The notes under the pieces are model-generated. The model had not been told where the DNA came from. It did no database searches and was given only the letters and a program-made list of their open reading frames with translations. Source: Streptomyces sp. 7-21 (lineage in GTDB: Bacteria; Actinomycetota; Actinomycetes; Streptomycetales; Streptomycetaceae). From it: a stretch of DNA of 64,000 nucleotides. The translations under genes were made by a program, and so were the position numbers. The DNA is taken from assembly GCF_016741785.1 (NCBI RefSeq), contig NZ_JAERRL010000001.1, positions 124,001 through 188,000 on the forward strand, read 5' to 3'. How positions within the stretch are numbered: position 1 is the first letter of the stretch; every line of letters begins with the position of its first letter. Shown here piece by piece: positions 7,737-15,902 of this stretch.

Positions 7737-8706
7737 GGCCGGGCGCGGGCGCGCCGAGCACGGCGCCGAGCGCCGCGAGCACCTCCGCCGGGGTGATGCG
7801 CAGCAGCCGGGGGTCGGGGCGGGTGCCGTGGGGGTCGCCGGGACGCGGTGCGCGGCCGGCCGGGCCGGGATGCCACAGCACGCGGTGGCGCGCAGCGGCG
7901 GGCGGCCCCCACAGCCGCGGCGACACCGGGCCGAACAGCACCACCGACGGCGTGCCCAGGGCCGTGGCCAGATGCGCGATCCCGGTGTCGCCGACGACCA
8001 CGGCGCGCGCCGCCGCCACCAGGGCCGCCAGGCGCGGGAACGGCAGGCCGACGGCGGTGGTGACCTCCGGCCCCCGGCCGGCCAGGGCCGCGACCCGCCG
8101 CACCAGGTCCTCCTCGCCCGGCCCCCCGGTGACGGCCACGGGCAGCCCCGCCTGGCGCAGCGCGCCCCCGACCGCGCCGAAGCGCTCCGCCGGCCAGCGC
8201 CGCGCCCCCGCGTCCGCGCCCGGGTGGAGCACCACCGCGCCGGGCGCGGGGGAGCGGACGCCGGGCGGGGGCGCCAGCCGCAGGTCGCCCGGGTCGGCCG
8301 GGATGCCGTGCCAGGCCAGCAGGCGGCACCAGCGGTCCCGCTCGTGCTCGTCGGCCCGCCAGCGCGGCCCCGCCGGTGCCGCGTACGCCAGCAGGCGGCC
8401 GGGCCGCAGCGCCCGCAGCGGCGCGACGCTCGCGGGGCCGCTGCCGTGCAGGTCCACGGCCACCTCGGGCGGCCGGCCGTGCGGCCAGGGGAGCACCCCG
8501 GGCACGCCCCGGCCGGGTGCGGCGGCGGGCAGCAGCTCGTCCACGGCGCCGGTCGCCGCCGCGGCCTGGGCCAGCGCGGCGGGCGCCGCCAGCGCCAGCG
8601 TGTGCCCGGGGAACGCCCGCCGCAGCCCGCGCAGCGCGGGCACCGCCGTCAGCAGGTCGCCCAGGCCGAGCGCCCGCAGCACCAGGAGGCGGGGCCGGGC
8701 CGTCAC
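7720..8706 (-). CDS. glycosyltransferase family 9 (heptosyltransferase-like)
   Basis: 328 aa, GTG start at 8706 overlapping the hldE stop (GTGA). GT-B fold: N-terminal LLVLRALGLGDLLTAVPALR, middle VVLHPGADAGARRWP (GT9 phosphate-contact region), and VVVGDTGIAHLATALGTPSV with a conserved GDTG-AH motif, then LFGPVSPRLWGP. GT9 enzymes such as WaaC/WaaF transfer heptose from ADP-heptose to LPS core. In this Gram-positive context, directly downstream of hldE, the acceptor is more likely a cell-wall or secreted glycan. Last gene of the operon. Confidence 0.88.
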   Translation of the reverse strand: MTARPRLLVLRALGLGDLLTAVPALRGLRRAFPGHTLALAAPAALAQAAAATGAVDELLPAAAPGRGVPGVLPWPHGRPPEVAVDLHGSGPASVAPLRALRPGRLLAYAAPAGPRWRADEHERDRWCRLLAWHGIPADPGDLRLAPPPGVRSPAPGAVVLHPGADAGARRWPAERFGAVGGALRQAGLPVAVTGGPGEEDLVRRVAALAGRGPEVTTAVGLPFPRLAALVAAARAVVVGDTGIAHLATALGTPSVVLFGPVSPRLWGPPAAARHRVLWHPGPAGRAPRPGDPHGTRPDPRLLRITPAEVLAALGAVLGAPAPGPAAAA

Positions 8707-10154
8707 TGGTGGGCGCCGGCGGCGCGGCGGGCCAGCTCGGTGGTGGAGCGGCCGTCCAGGTAGGGCAGCACCAGGGTCTGCCCGCCCCACTCCCGCAGCG
8801 CGGCGGCCTCCGGCAGGTCCCGCACGCTGTAGTCGCCGCCCTTGACCCATACGTCCGGCCGCAGCCGCCGCAGCAGCCGCTCCGGGGTGTCCTCGTCGAA
8901 GACCGCCACGGCGTCCACGCAGCCCAGCCCGGCCAGCACCCGGATCCGGTCGGCGGCCGGGTTCAGCGGCCGGCCGCGCCCCTTCAGCCGCCGCACCGAG
9001 GCGTCGGAGTTGAGGCACACGATCAGGCAGTCGCCGGTGCGCCGGGCGTTCTCCAGGAACTGCACGTGCCCGGCGTGCAGCAGGTCGAAGCAGCCGCCGG
9101 CCGCGACGACCGTGCCGCCGCGCGCCCGCACCGCGTCCACCAGCGCCCGCGCGTCGCCGCCGTGGTGGCGCGGCGCGGCCGGCCCGCCGCCGTCGCGGCC
9201 GGCGGGCCCCTGCTGCCAGGCGGCGGCCGCACCGCCGCCCGCGACGAACGCGGAGGCCGCCTCGGTGGCCCGCCCCACTGCCTCCGGCGGCAGCCCGCCG
9301 TCGGCGAGCACCCCGGCGGCCGTGGCGGCGAAGCAGTCGCCCGCGCCGCACGGGTCGCCGTCGCTGGCCGCCGTCACCGGCACGTACAGCGGGTCGTCGC
9401 AGCGGGCGCGCGTCAGCACCGCGCCCCGCTCGCCCAGCGTCACCGCGACCGAGGCCGCCCGCCAGCTCTCGGCCAGCAGCGCGCCGCGCAGGCTGTGGGC
9501 GCGCAGCGTGGTGTCGTCGTCGGCGACCGGCAGGCGGGTGCCGGGGCGGCGCTCCGCCAGCTGGCGCAGGAACGCCGTGGTCTCCCGCTCGTTCGGGGTC
9601 ACCAGCCGCGCCCCCGGCACCGGCCGCCCGCCGCGCGGGTGCGGGTCCCACACCACCGGCACCCTGCGGGCCGCCTCCGCCAGCAGCGCCCGCACCGCCG
9701 CGACCGTGCCCTGCCCGTAGTCGGCGACCAGCACGGCGCGGGCGCCGAGCAGCGCCTCGCGCGCGGCGGCGCCGGGCGGGCCGGGGGTGCCGCCGCCGCT
9801 GTCCATCCGCACCACCGGCCGGCCGCCGGCCAGCACGCGCGACTTCACCGGCAGCGTGCCGTCCAGCGGCAGCGCCGCCAGCCGCACGCCCGGCGGCAGC
9901 AGGGCGCGGGCGGTCTCGCTCGCGCGGTCGGTGCCGAGCGCGGTGACGAGCACGACCTCGCGGCCGCCGCGCGCGGCGAGCGCGGCGGCGAGCCCGGCCC
10001 CGCCGGGGCGGGACCGCTCGCCCGAGACCGCGACGACGGGCACGGGCGCGTCGGGCGCGAGCCGGGTGGCGCCGCCCTCGACGTCCTGGTCGAGCAGCAG
10101 GTCGCCGACGACGGCGATGGGCTGCGGGGCGGACCCGCGGTCGGTGAGGGTCAT
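8703..10154 (-). CDS. hldE: bifunctional heptose-7-phosphate kinase / heptose-1-phosphate adenylyltransferase
   Basis: 483 aa, near the usual HldE length. Residues 1 to about 320 are a ribokinase-fold sugar kinase (VVGDLLLDQDVEG, ERSRPGGAGL, and the anion-hole/base motif GDPCGAGDCFAA). Residues about 345-483 are a nucleotidyltransferase (GGCFDLLHAGHVQFLENAR with the HxGH signature, WVKGGDYSVRDLPEA). It should phosphorylate D-glycero-D-manno-heptose 7-phosphate at C1 and, after GmhB removes the C7 phosphate, form ADP-heptose. It overlaps gmhA upstream and the GT9 gene downstream. The epimerase HldD is not seen in the window, so the product may stay as the D,D form. Confidence 0.92.
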   Translation of the reverse strand: MTLTDRGSAPQPIAVVGDLLLDQDVEGGATRLAPDAPVPVVAVSGERSRPGGAGLAAALAARGGREVVLVTALGTDRASETARALLPPGVRLAALPLDGTLPVKSRVLAGGRPVVRMDSGGGTPGPPGAAAREALLGARAVLVADYGQGTVAAVRALLAEAARRVPVVWDPHPRGGRPVPGARLVTPNERETTAFLRQLAERRPGTRLPVADDDTTLRAHSLRGALLAESWRAASVAVTLGERGAVLTRARCDDPLYVPVTAASDGDPCGAGDCFAATAAGVLADGGLPPEAVGRATEAASAFVAGGGAAAAWQQGPAGRDGGGPAAPRHHGGDARALVDAVRARGGTVVAAGGCFDLLHAGHVQFLENARRTGDCLIVCLNSDASVRRLKGRGRPLNPAADRIRVLAGLGCVDAVAVFDEDTPERLLRRLRPDVWVKGGDYSVRDLPEAAALREWGGQTLVLPYLDGRSTTELARRAAGAHQ

Positions 10155-10819
10155 GGCGCCTCCGTTCGGGACACGGCGGGGCGGGCGGGCCGGGCGGTGG
10201 GGCGCGCCGCCGCGGGCGTGCGCTCCGGCGCGCGGGTGGCGGCGAGCGCCTCGTCGAACGCCTCACACACCACGTGCACGGCCACCAGGTGCGTCTCCTG
10301 CACGGCCGCGGTGCTGGCCGCCTCGACGCTGAGCACGGCGTCCGCCTGCGCCGCCAGCGGGTTGGGCGCGGGTCCCGTGAGCGCCCACACCCGCACCCCG
10401 GCGGCGCGGGCGGCGGTCGCCGCGCCCAGCAGGTTGTCGCTGCGGCCGGACGTCGACAGCAGCATCAGCACGTCGCCGGGGCGGCCGTGCGCGGCGACCT
10501 GCCGGGCGAACACCTCGTCGAAGCCGTAGTCGTTGCCGATCGCGGTGACGCTGGAGGTCTCGGCGTGCAGCGCGAGGGCCGAGTACGGGCGCCGGTCGGC
10601 GGCGTAGCGGCCCACCAGCTCGGCCGTCAGGTGCTGCGCCTGCGCGGCGCTGCCCCCGTTGCCCGCCGCCAGCAGGCGGCCGCCCGCGGGCAGCACGCGG
10701 GCCAGCTCCCGCCCCCAGGCGGCGGCGTCCGCCAGGCCGTGCTGCTGGAAGCGCCGCAGCGCCTCCAGCAGCACGCGGCAGTGCTCCTCGGCGGCGGGCG
10801 TCGCGGCTGGGCGTCGCAT
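10151..10819 (-). CDS. gmhA: sedoheptulose-7-phosphate isomerase
   Basis: 222 aa. The ATG at 10819 has GAGGAG 6 nt upstream, preferred over the GTG 15 nt further out. SIS domain: AAGNGGSAAQAQHLTAELVG with the phosphate-binding Ser loop, AIGNDYGFDEVFARQV and LLSTSGRSDNLLGA, diagnostic of GmhA over other SIS proteins. It converts sedoheptulose 7-phosphate to D-glycero-D-manno-heptose 7-phosphate, the first step to ADP-heptose. A Pro/Ala/Arg-rich tail of about 25 residues is unusual. Overlaps hldE by 4 bp. Confidence 0.92.
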   Translation of the reverse strand: MRRPAATPAAEEHCRVLLEALRRFQQHGLADAAAWGRELARVLPAGGRLLAAGNGGSAAQAQHLTAELVGRYAADRRPYSALALHAETSSVTAIGNDYGFDEVFARQVAAHGRPGDVLMLLSTSGRSDNLLGAATAARAAGVRVWALTGPAPNPLAAQADAVLSVEAASTAAVQETHLVAVHVVCEAFDEALAATRAPERTPAAARPTARPARPAVSRTEAP

Positions 10820-10885
10820 GGCAGCTCCTCTCACGGGTCTCAGCGGGTTTCTCGCGGGTCTCGCCGGTCTCCGCCGGCCGGCGGC

Positions 10886-12142
10886 TCAGGCGGTGCCGCT
10901 GACGGGCGCGGGCCGCCGCGCGGCCAGGGCGCGGTAGACGTCCTCGGTGGCGGCCGCGACGTTCGCCCAGCGGTAGCGGGCCAGCACCCGCCGCCGCCCC
11001 GCCTCGCCGCGCGCGGCGCGCCCGGCCGGGTCGGCGAGCAGCGCGGCCGCGGCGCGCGCCAGCGCCTCCGGGTCGCGCGGCGGCACCAGGCGCCCGGTGA
11101 CCGGGTCGGCGACGGTGTCGCGCTGCCCGCCCACGGCGCTGGCGACCACCGGCACGCCGCAGGCCATGGCCTCCAGCGGCACGATGCCGAACGGCTCGTA
11201 GTCCGCCGGGCACAGCACCAGGTCGGCCGAGCGCAGCAGCGGCGGCACCTCCACCCGCGGCACGCCGCCCCGGAAGGTGACCCGGTCGGCCACGCCGTGG
11301 CGCCGCGCCGCCTCCCGCAGCCGCCGGATCTCCGGGTCGGCGGCCGGCGGCCCGGAGCGCGGCCCGCCCGCGATGACCAGTTCGGCGCCCGGCAGCCGGG
11401 CCAGCGCGGCGATGGACACCTCGGCGCCCTTGCGCGGCACCAGCCGGCCCAGCTGCACCAGCCGGTGCGGGTGCGGCCCGCGCGGCTCGGCCGGGCCGAC
11501 GGGCGTGAAGCGGCCGGTGTCGACGCCGCACGGCACGACGCTGACGCGGTGGACCGGCAGCCCCATGGCCGCCAGCTCGGCGACCTCGTCGCGGCAGGTG
11601 GCCACGATCCGGTCGCACGACAGCGCCACCCGCCGCTCGCAGGCGATGCGTTCGGGCGGGCTGGTGTCCGCCGCGCCCTGGTGGCGGCGCTTGACGGTGC
11701 CCAGGGCGTGGAAGGTGTGCGCGACCGGAATGCCCAGCGGCGCCGCCGCCTGGAGCGTGGCCAGGCCCGACATCCAGAAGTGGGAGTGCGCCACATCCGG
11801 CGGGTCGGCGGCCCACTCGCGGGCCAGCCAGGCGCCGAACCGCGGCATGTACGGCAGCAGCCGGTCCTTGGGCACGGGCGCGGGCGGCCCGGCGGGCACG
11901 TGCCGCACGGCGACGCCGTCGCGCAGCCGCACCGTGTCGGGCGGCTCGGGGGAGTCGCGCCGGGTGTAGACGGTCACGGCGTGGCCGCGGTCGGCCAGCG
12001 CCCCGGCGAGCTGCGCCACGTGCACGTTCTGCCCGCCGGCGTCCTCGCCGCCGAGCGCGGCCAGCGGGCTGGCGTGCTCGGACACCAGCGCGATGGCGAG
12101 CCCGTGCCGCGGCCGGTGGGCGGTCCTGCTCATCGGCGTCAT
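10886..12142 (-). CDS. glycosyltransferase family 4
   Basis: 418 aa; ATG at 12142 overlaps the upstream stop, with a second ATG at 12133. GT-B retaining enzyme: N-terminal VSEHASPLAALGGEDAGGQN (glycogen-synthase-like GG loop), HSHFWMSGLATL, then the C-terminal donor domain with VPCGVDTGRFTPVGP and the E-x7-E motif in YEPFGIVPLEAMACG. Resembles sucrose-phosphate-synthase/MshA-like GT4 enzymes, but context places it in glycan assembly. 66 bp separates it from gmhA. Confidence 0.88.
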   Translation of the reverse strand: MTPMSRTAHRPRHGLAIALVSEHASPLAALGGEDAGGQNVHVAQLAGALADRGHAVTVYTRRDSPEPPDTVRLRDGVAVRHVPAGPPAPVPKDRLLPYMPRFGAWLAREWAADPPDVAHSHFWMSGLATLQAAAPLGIPVAHTFHALGTVKRRHQGAADTSPPERIACERRVALSCDRIVATCRDEVAELAAMGLPVHRVSVVPCGVDTGRFTPVGPAEPRGPHPHRLVQLGRLVPRKGAEVSIAALARLPGAELVIAGGPRSGPPAADPEIRRLREAARRHGVADRVTFRGGVPRVEVPPLLRSADLVLCPADYEPFGIVPLEAMACGVPVVASAVGGQRDTVADPVTGRLVPPRDPEALARAAAALLADPAGRAARGEAGRRRVLARYRWANVAAATEDVYRALAARRPAPVSGTA

Positions 12143-13107
12143 CGGCGGATTACCTCCTCCAGCAGCAGGTCCCAGTCGGCGAGGAAGCGCTTGAGGCCGT
12201 AGCGTTCGAGCGCGGCCTGCCGCGCCGCCAGGCCCGCCTCGAACGCCGCGTCGGGGTCCCGCAGGAACGCGGCGGCGGCGCGGGCGAGCCGCTCCGGCCG
12301 CGTGGACAGCGTCCCGGCCTCGCGGGGCACGGCCTCGACGGCCTCGGTGGTGGCCAGGGCGACGACGGGCATGCCCAGGTGCATGGCCTCGATCAGGGAC
12401 AGGCCCAGCGAGGTCCAGCGCACCGGGTGCAGGTACAGGCGGCGCCGGGCCATGGCCTGGTGCAGCTCGTGCTGCGGCAGGTCCACGGCGCGGCAGCGGT
12501 CCGGGGGCAGCCCGAGGTGCGCGGCCAGGCCGCCGGTGCCCATGCCGAAGACGTCCAGCGGGGCGGCCAGCGCCAGGCCGGGCAGCAGGTCGGTGCCGGT
12601 GGTGCGGCCGCGCCGCAGCGGCTCGTTGACGACGACGGCGGCGCGTTCCAGCTCCCCGGTGTAGCGGTGGCCGGGGTCCACGACGCCGTGCTCGACGACG
12701 GCGGTGGGGGTGGTGCCGCTGTCCCAGAACAGCCGGTTGAAGTGCGTGACGTGCACCAGCAGCAGGTCGTCGCGGTCGGCGGCCGGGTGCCGGGCGTGCG
12801 GCACCGGCCCGTCCGGCGCGTTGTGCTCGAGGTACACGGCGGGCACGTCCCGCCCGGGGCGGCGCCCGCCGAGCCAGCGCTCGGCCAGCCGGGCCTCGTG
12901 CGGGCGCTGGAGCACCACGACGTCCACGTGCTCCTCCCGCAGCTGCGCGGGCGTCACCTCGCGGGCGCTGGCGGGCCAGTCCCAGGTGCGGGCCCGGCCC
13001 AGGCCGTCGGGGCCGCGGCCGGGCAGCACCGGGATCAGGTAGGTGTGGGGCCCCTGGACGAACGCGGTGGTCCACGAGCCGTGCACGTGCCAGATCAGGA
13101 TGTTCAT
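12139..13107 (-). CDS. glycosyltransferase (GT-B fold)
   Basis: 322 aa, ATG at 13107, coupled to genes on both sides by 4-bp overlaps. Starts MNILIWHVHGSWTTAFVQGPH; the middle has YLEHNAPDGP; the C-terminal donor half has HPVRWTSLGLSLIEAMHLGM, the E-containing loop of GT4-like transferases. Homologous genes are found next to the same SIS/hldE genes in other streptomycetes, as far as I recall. Substrate not predictable. Confidence 0.82.
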   Translation of the reverse strand: MNILIWHVHGSWTTAFVQGPHTYLIPVLPGRGPDGLGRARTWDWPASAREVTPAQLREEHVDVVVLQRPHEARLAERWLGGRRPGRDVPAVYLEHNAPDGPVPHARHPAADRDDLLLVHVTHFNRLFWDSGTTPTAVVEHGVVDPGHRYTGELERAAVVVNEPLRRGRTTGTDLLPGLALAAPLDVFGMGTGGLAAHLGLPPDRCRAVDLPQHELHQAMARRRLYLHPVRWTSLGLSLIEAMHLGMPVVALATTEAVEAVPREAGTLSTRPERLARAAAAFLRDPDAAFEAGLAARQAALERYGLKRFLADWDLLLEEVIRR

Positions 13108-14156
13108 GCGGGCGCCTTCCGGCTGGCGGTGCCGCGCAGCCGCCCCGGCGCGGTGAGCGCGGCGACGGCCGACAGCACCTCCTCGTCGGTGATGGAGTCC
13201 AGGCAGGGATGGCCCGCCACCGGGCACATCCGGGCGCGCGTCCCGGCGCACGGCGTGTCCTGGCGGCCGAGCCGCAGGTGCGGCACGCGGTACGGCAGCC
13301 AGCGGTCGGCGCTGACCACGGGCGCGAACAGGCTGATGACGGGCGTGCGCACGGCCGCCGCCAGGTGGGCGGGGCCGGTGTTGCCCGCGATCACGACGCG
13401 GGCGCCGGCCAGCACCCCGGCCAGCTCGGCCATGCCGGTCCGGCCGCCGAGGTCCAGCGCGTGCTCCCCGGCGACCCGGGCGGTGAGGGCCTCCTCGCCG
13501 GGTCCGCCGGTCACCACCACGCGGTGCCCGGCCCGGGCCAGGGCCGCCACCGCGGCCGCCGCCCGCGCGGGCGTCCAGGTGCGGGCGGGCACGGCCGCGC
13601 CCGGGTGCACCACCAGGTACGGCTCCGGGCCGGTGAGCGCGGTGGCGTCCGGGCAGGACCGCACGCGCAGCGCGCCGCCGTCGCCGGGCGGCAGCGTGTA
13701 CCCGGCCGCCTCGGCCAGCTCCAGCGCGGCGGCGGCCTCGTGCCGGTAGGGCGCGCGGCGGTGGCGCAGCTGGAGCAGCGAGCCGGGGTAGTGCTCGCTG
13801 TCGGCCGCCACCCACGGCACGCCCGCCATCTTCAGCAGCAGCGCGGCGGGCAGCGGGCTCTGGTGGTGCGAGGCGAAGATCAGGGCCCGGTCGTACCGCC
13901 CGGCGGCCAGGCGGTCGACCAGCTCGTTGACGGACTCGCGCCGCAGCGCCGGCGGCGACAGGCTCACCCACGGCGCGTCGTAGACGGCGATGTCGTCGAC
14001 GCCGGGCAGCAGCCGGGCCGCGGCCTCGCCGCGCGGGCCGCACAGCAGCGTGACGTGCGAGGACCCGGCGGCGACCGCCCGGATCGCGGGCCCGGCCAGC
14101 AGCACGTCACCGGCGCTGTCCAGCCGGACGACGAGGGTGCGCGGGGAACGGGTCAT
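13104..14156 (-). CDS. glycosyltransferase family 9 (ADP-heptose:acceptor heptosyltransferase-like)
   Basis: 350 aa, ATG at 14156. N-terminal LVVRLDSAGDVLLAGPAIRA (the conserved GD contact), YLVVHPGAAVPARTWTP, then VVIAGNTGPAHLAAAVRTPV with the GNTG-AH donor motif and LFAPVVSADRW. Near the end DTPCAGTRARMCPVAGHPCL contains three Cys. Second GT9 in the operon, so at least two heptose additions are plausible. Overlaps both neighbours by 4 bp. Confidence 0.9.
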   Translation of the reverse strand: MTRSPRTLVVRLDSAGDVLLAGPAIRAVAAGSSHVTLLCGPRGEAAARLLPGVDDIAVYDAPWVSLSPPALRRESVNELVDRLAAGRYDRALIFASHHQSPLPAALLLKMAGVPWVAADSEHYPGSLLQLRHRRAPYRHEAAAALELAEAAGYTLPPGDGGALRVRSCPDATALTGPEPYLVVHPGAAVPARTWTPARAAAAVAALARAGHRVVVTGGPGEEALTARVAGEHALDLGGRTGMAELAGVLAGARVVIAGNTGPAHLAAAVRTPVISLFAPVVSADRWLPYRVPHLRLGRQDTPCAGTRARMCPVAGHPCLDSITDEEVLSAVAALTAPGRLRGTASRKAPA

Positions 14157-14815
14157 GCCGGGTCACCTCCGCCGGAGCCGCCCAGCGTGCCGTCGAGCAC
14201 GCCGCGCACCGCCGCCAGCAGGTCGGGGGCCCACCGGCCGGCGGTGCGGGCGGCGCGTATCTCGCCGGCGCGGGTGGCGGGCGCGGGCACCAGCACCCCG
14301 CGCGCCCCGGCGGCGCGGGCGGCGGCCTGGTCGGCGGCGATGTCGCCGATCACGACGGTGCGGTGCGGCGGCACGCCCAGCCGCGCGCAGGCCGCCAGCA
14401 CCAGCCCGGGGGCGGGCTTGCGGCAGGCGCAGCCGTCGTCCTCGGCGTGCGGGCAGACCGCCCACACGCCGAAGCCGCCGAGGAGCTCCTCGGCGCGCCG
14501 CCGCACCGCGTCGACGTCCGCGCGGGTCAGCAGGCCGCGCGCCACGCCCGACTGGTTGCTGACGACGCCGGTGGCCACGCCGCGGGCCCGCAGCAGCCGC
14601 AGCGCGGCGGCGGCGCGGGGGACGGGCCGCACCCGGGCCGGGTCGCCGTTGTACGGCACGTCGTGCACGAGCGTCCCGTCGCGGTCGAAGAGCACGGCCG
14701 CGGGCGCCGGAGCCGGCGGCGGCGGGCCCGCCCGGCGGACGGACGGGCCGGTGGCGGGGAAGATCCACGGCCCGTCCGCCCGGCGGGCGCCCCGCCGCGG
14801 ACCAGTCAATGACAT
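14153..14815 (-). CDS. gmhB: D-glycero-D-manno-heptose-1,7-bisphosphate 7-phosphatase-like HAD-IIIA protein
   Basis: 220 aa from ATG 14815; an ATG at 14830 is also possible. The first 35 residues are Pro/Arg-rich. The HAD-IIIA core follows: AVLFDRDGTLVHD (nucleophile and acid Asp), VVSNQSGVARGLL, the Cys/His zinc loop CPHAEDDGCACRKPAPGL characteristic of GmhB/histidinol-phosphatase enzymes, and VVIGDIAADQAAARAAG. It should remove the C7 phosphate of heptose 1,7-bisphosphate between the two HldE steps. Located in the same operon as gmhA and hldE. Confidence 0.85.
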   Translation of the reverse strand: MSLTGPRRGARRADGPWIFPATGPSVRRAGPPPPAPAPAAVLFDRDGTLVHDVPYNGDPARVRPVPRAAAALRLLRARGVATGVVSNQSGVARGLLTRADVDAVRRRAEELLGGFGVWAVCPHAEDDGCACRKPAPGLVLAACARLGVPPHRTVVIGDIAADQAAARAAGARGVLVPAPATRAGEIRAARTAGRWAPDLLAAVRGVLDGTLGGSGGGDPA

Positions 14816-14837
14816 AGTGCGATAAGTCATATACGAG

Positions 14838-15902
14838 TTAGTTGCCCGATATGGCCGGATCAAACGGATCCGGAGGGGACAGTTCCGCACCGGCCGGGTC
14901 CGCATCGCAGCCCGTCCCGACCCGCTCCACCCCCCGGTGCACGACCTGCCCGGCCAGCCAGTACGCCGTCGCCACCGGCGGGATCGCCACGCTGCTGAGC
15001 ACCATCCGGCGCACCTCATCCGCCGTGCGCGGGCCCGGCCAGATCCGCGCCAGCGCGAACTCCGCCGTCCCCGCCGCCCACGCCGCCGCGCACCCCGCCG
15101 CCAGCCGCGGCCGGTGCGCCGCCGCCGCGCCCAGCGCCGCCACGGCCGCCGCCGTCACCGCCAGGTGGCCGGGCAGCCGCCCCCGCGGCGCCTGCGCCCG
15201 CCGCCACCAGCGGCGGCCGTGCAGCCGCGCCATCAGCACGTCGTCGGCGTTCCCCGCCTGGCCGCGCACCGACACCCAGTCATCCGCCGGGCGCACCGGA
15301 TGCGTCGTGCGCCGCTCACCCATCGCGAGCGTCCACCCGGCCGCGCTCACCCGCAGCGCCAGGTCGGCGTCCTCCCGGAATGCCCGCGGGAACCGCTCGT
15401 CGAAGCCGCCGACCGCCTCCAGTGCCGCGCGCCGGTACGCCATGTCGGCCGTAATCCACCGGGCCGTCGCCAGCCCCGCCGTGGTCCGCTCCCAGTCCGT
15501 CGGCCGCCGGTCCTCCGGCAACGGCACCATGATCCGGCCCTGGATGCCGCCCGTGCCGTCGTCCGCCAGCGCCAGGTCCGCCGACAGCGCCGCCGCCCAC
15601 GCCGGGCCCGGCACCACGTCGTCGTCGAGGAACGCGATCCACGGCTCCGGCGCCCGCCGCCACCCCGTGTTCCGGGCGGCGGCCGGGCCCGCGCCCCGCC
15701 CCGGCACCACCTCCACCAGGTCCGCCAGCTCGTCGGGCACCCACACCACCAGCGGCGAGGGGTCACGCGGCGGCCGGTCGTCCACGATCACAATCCGCCG
15801 GGGCCGCGGCCCCGACCCCGCCGCCAGCGCCTCCAGCAGCCGCGACAGGCTCGGCCGCCCCAGCGTCGGGATCACCACGGCGTAGGGCACCGGCGCGCTC
15901 AT
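14838..15902 (-). CDS. membrane-associated family 2 glycosyltransferase
   Basis: 354 aa, ATG at 15902 overlapping the carbamoyltransferase stop. GT-A core in residues 1 to about 230: YAVVIPTLGRPSLSRLLEAL, IVIVDDRPPRD, AFLDDDVVPGPAW (metal site), FPRAFREDADLALRVSAAGW. The last 110 residues hold Ala/Leu-rich hydrophobic segments, probably two or three membrane helices. Likely a lipid-linked or membrane-proximal sugar addition step. Confidence 0.87.
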   Translation of the reverse strand: MSAPVPYAVVIPTLGRPSLSRLLEALAAGSGPRPRRIVIVDDRPPRDPSPLVVWVPDELADLVEVVPGRGAGPAAARNTGWRRAPEPWIAFLDDDVVPGPAWAAALSADLALADDGTGGIQGRIMVPLPEDRRPTDWERTTAGLATARWITADMAYRRAALEAVGGFDERFPRAFREDADLALRVSAAGWTLAMGERRTTHPVRPADDWVSVRGQAGNADDVLMARLHGRRWWRRAQAPRGRLPGHLAVTAAAVAALGAAAAHRPRLAAGCAAAWAAGTAEFALARIWPGPRTADEVRRMVLSSVAIPPVATAYWLAGQVVHRGVERVGTGCDADPAGAELSPPDPFDPAISGN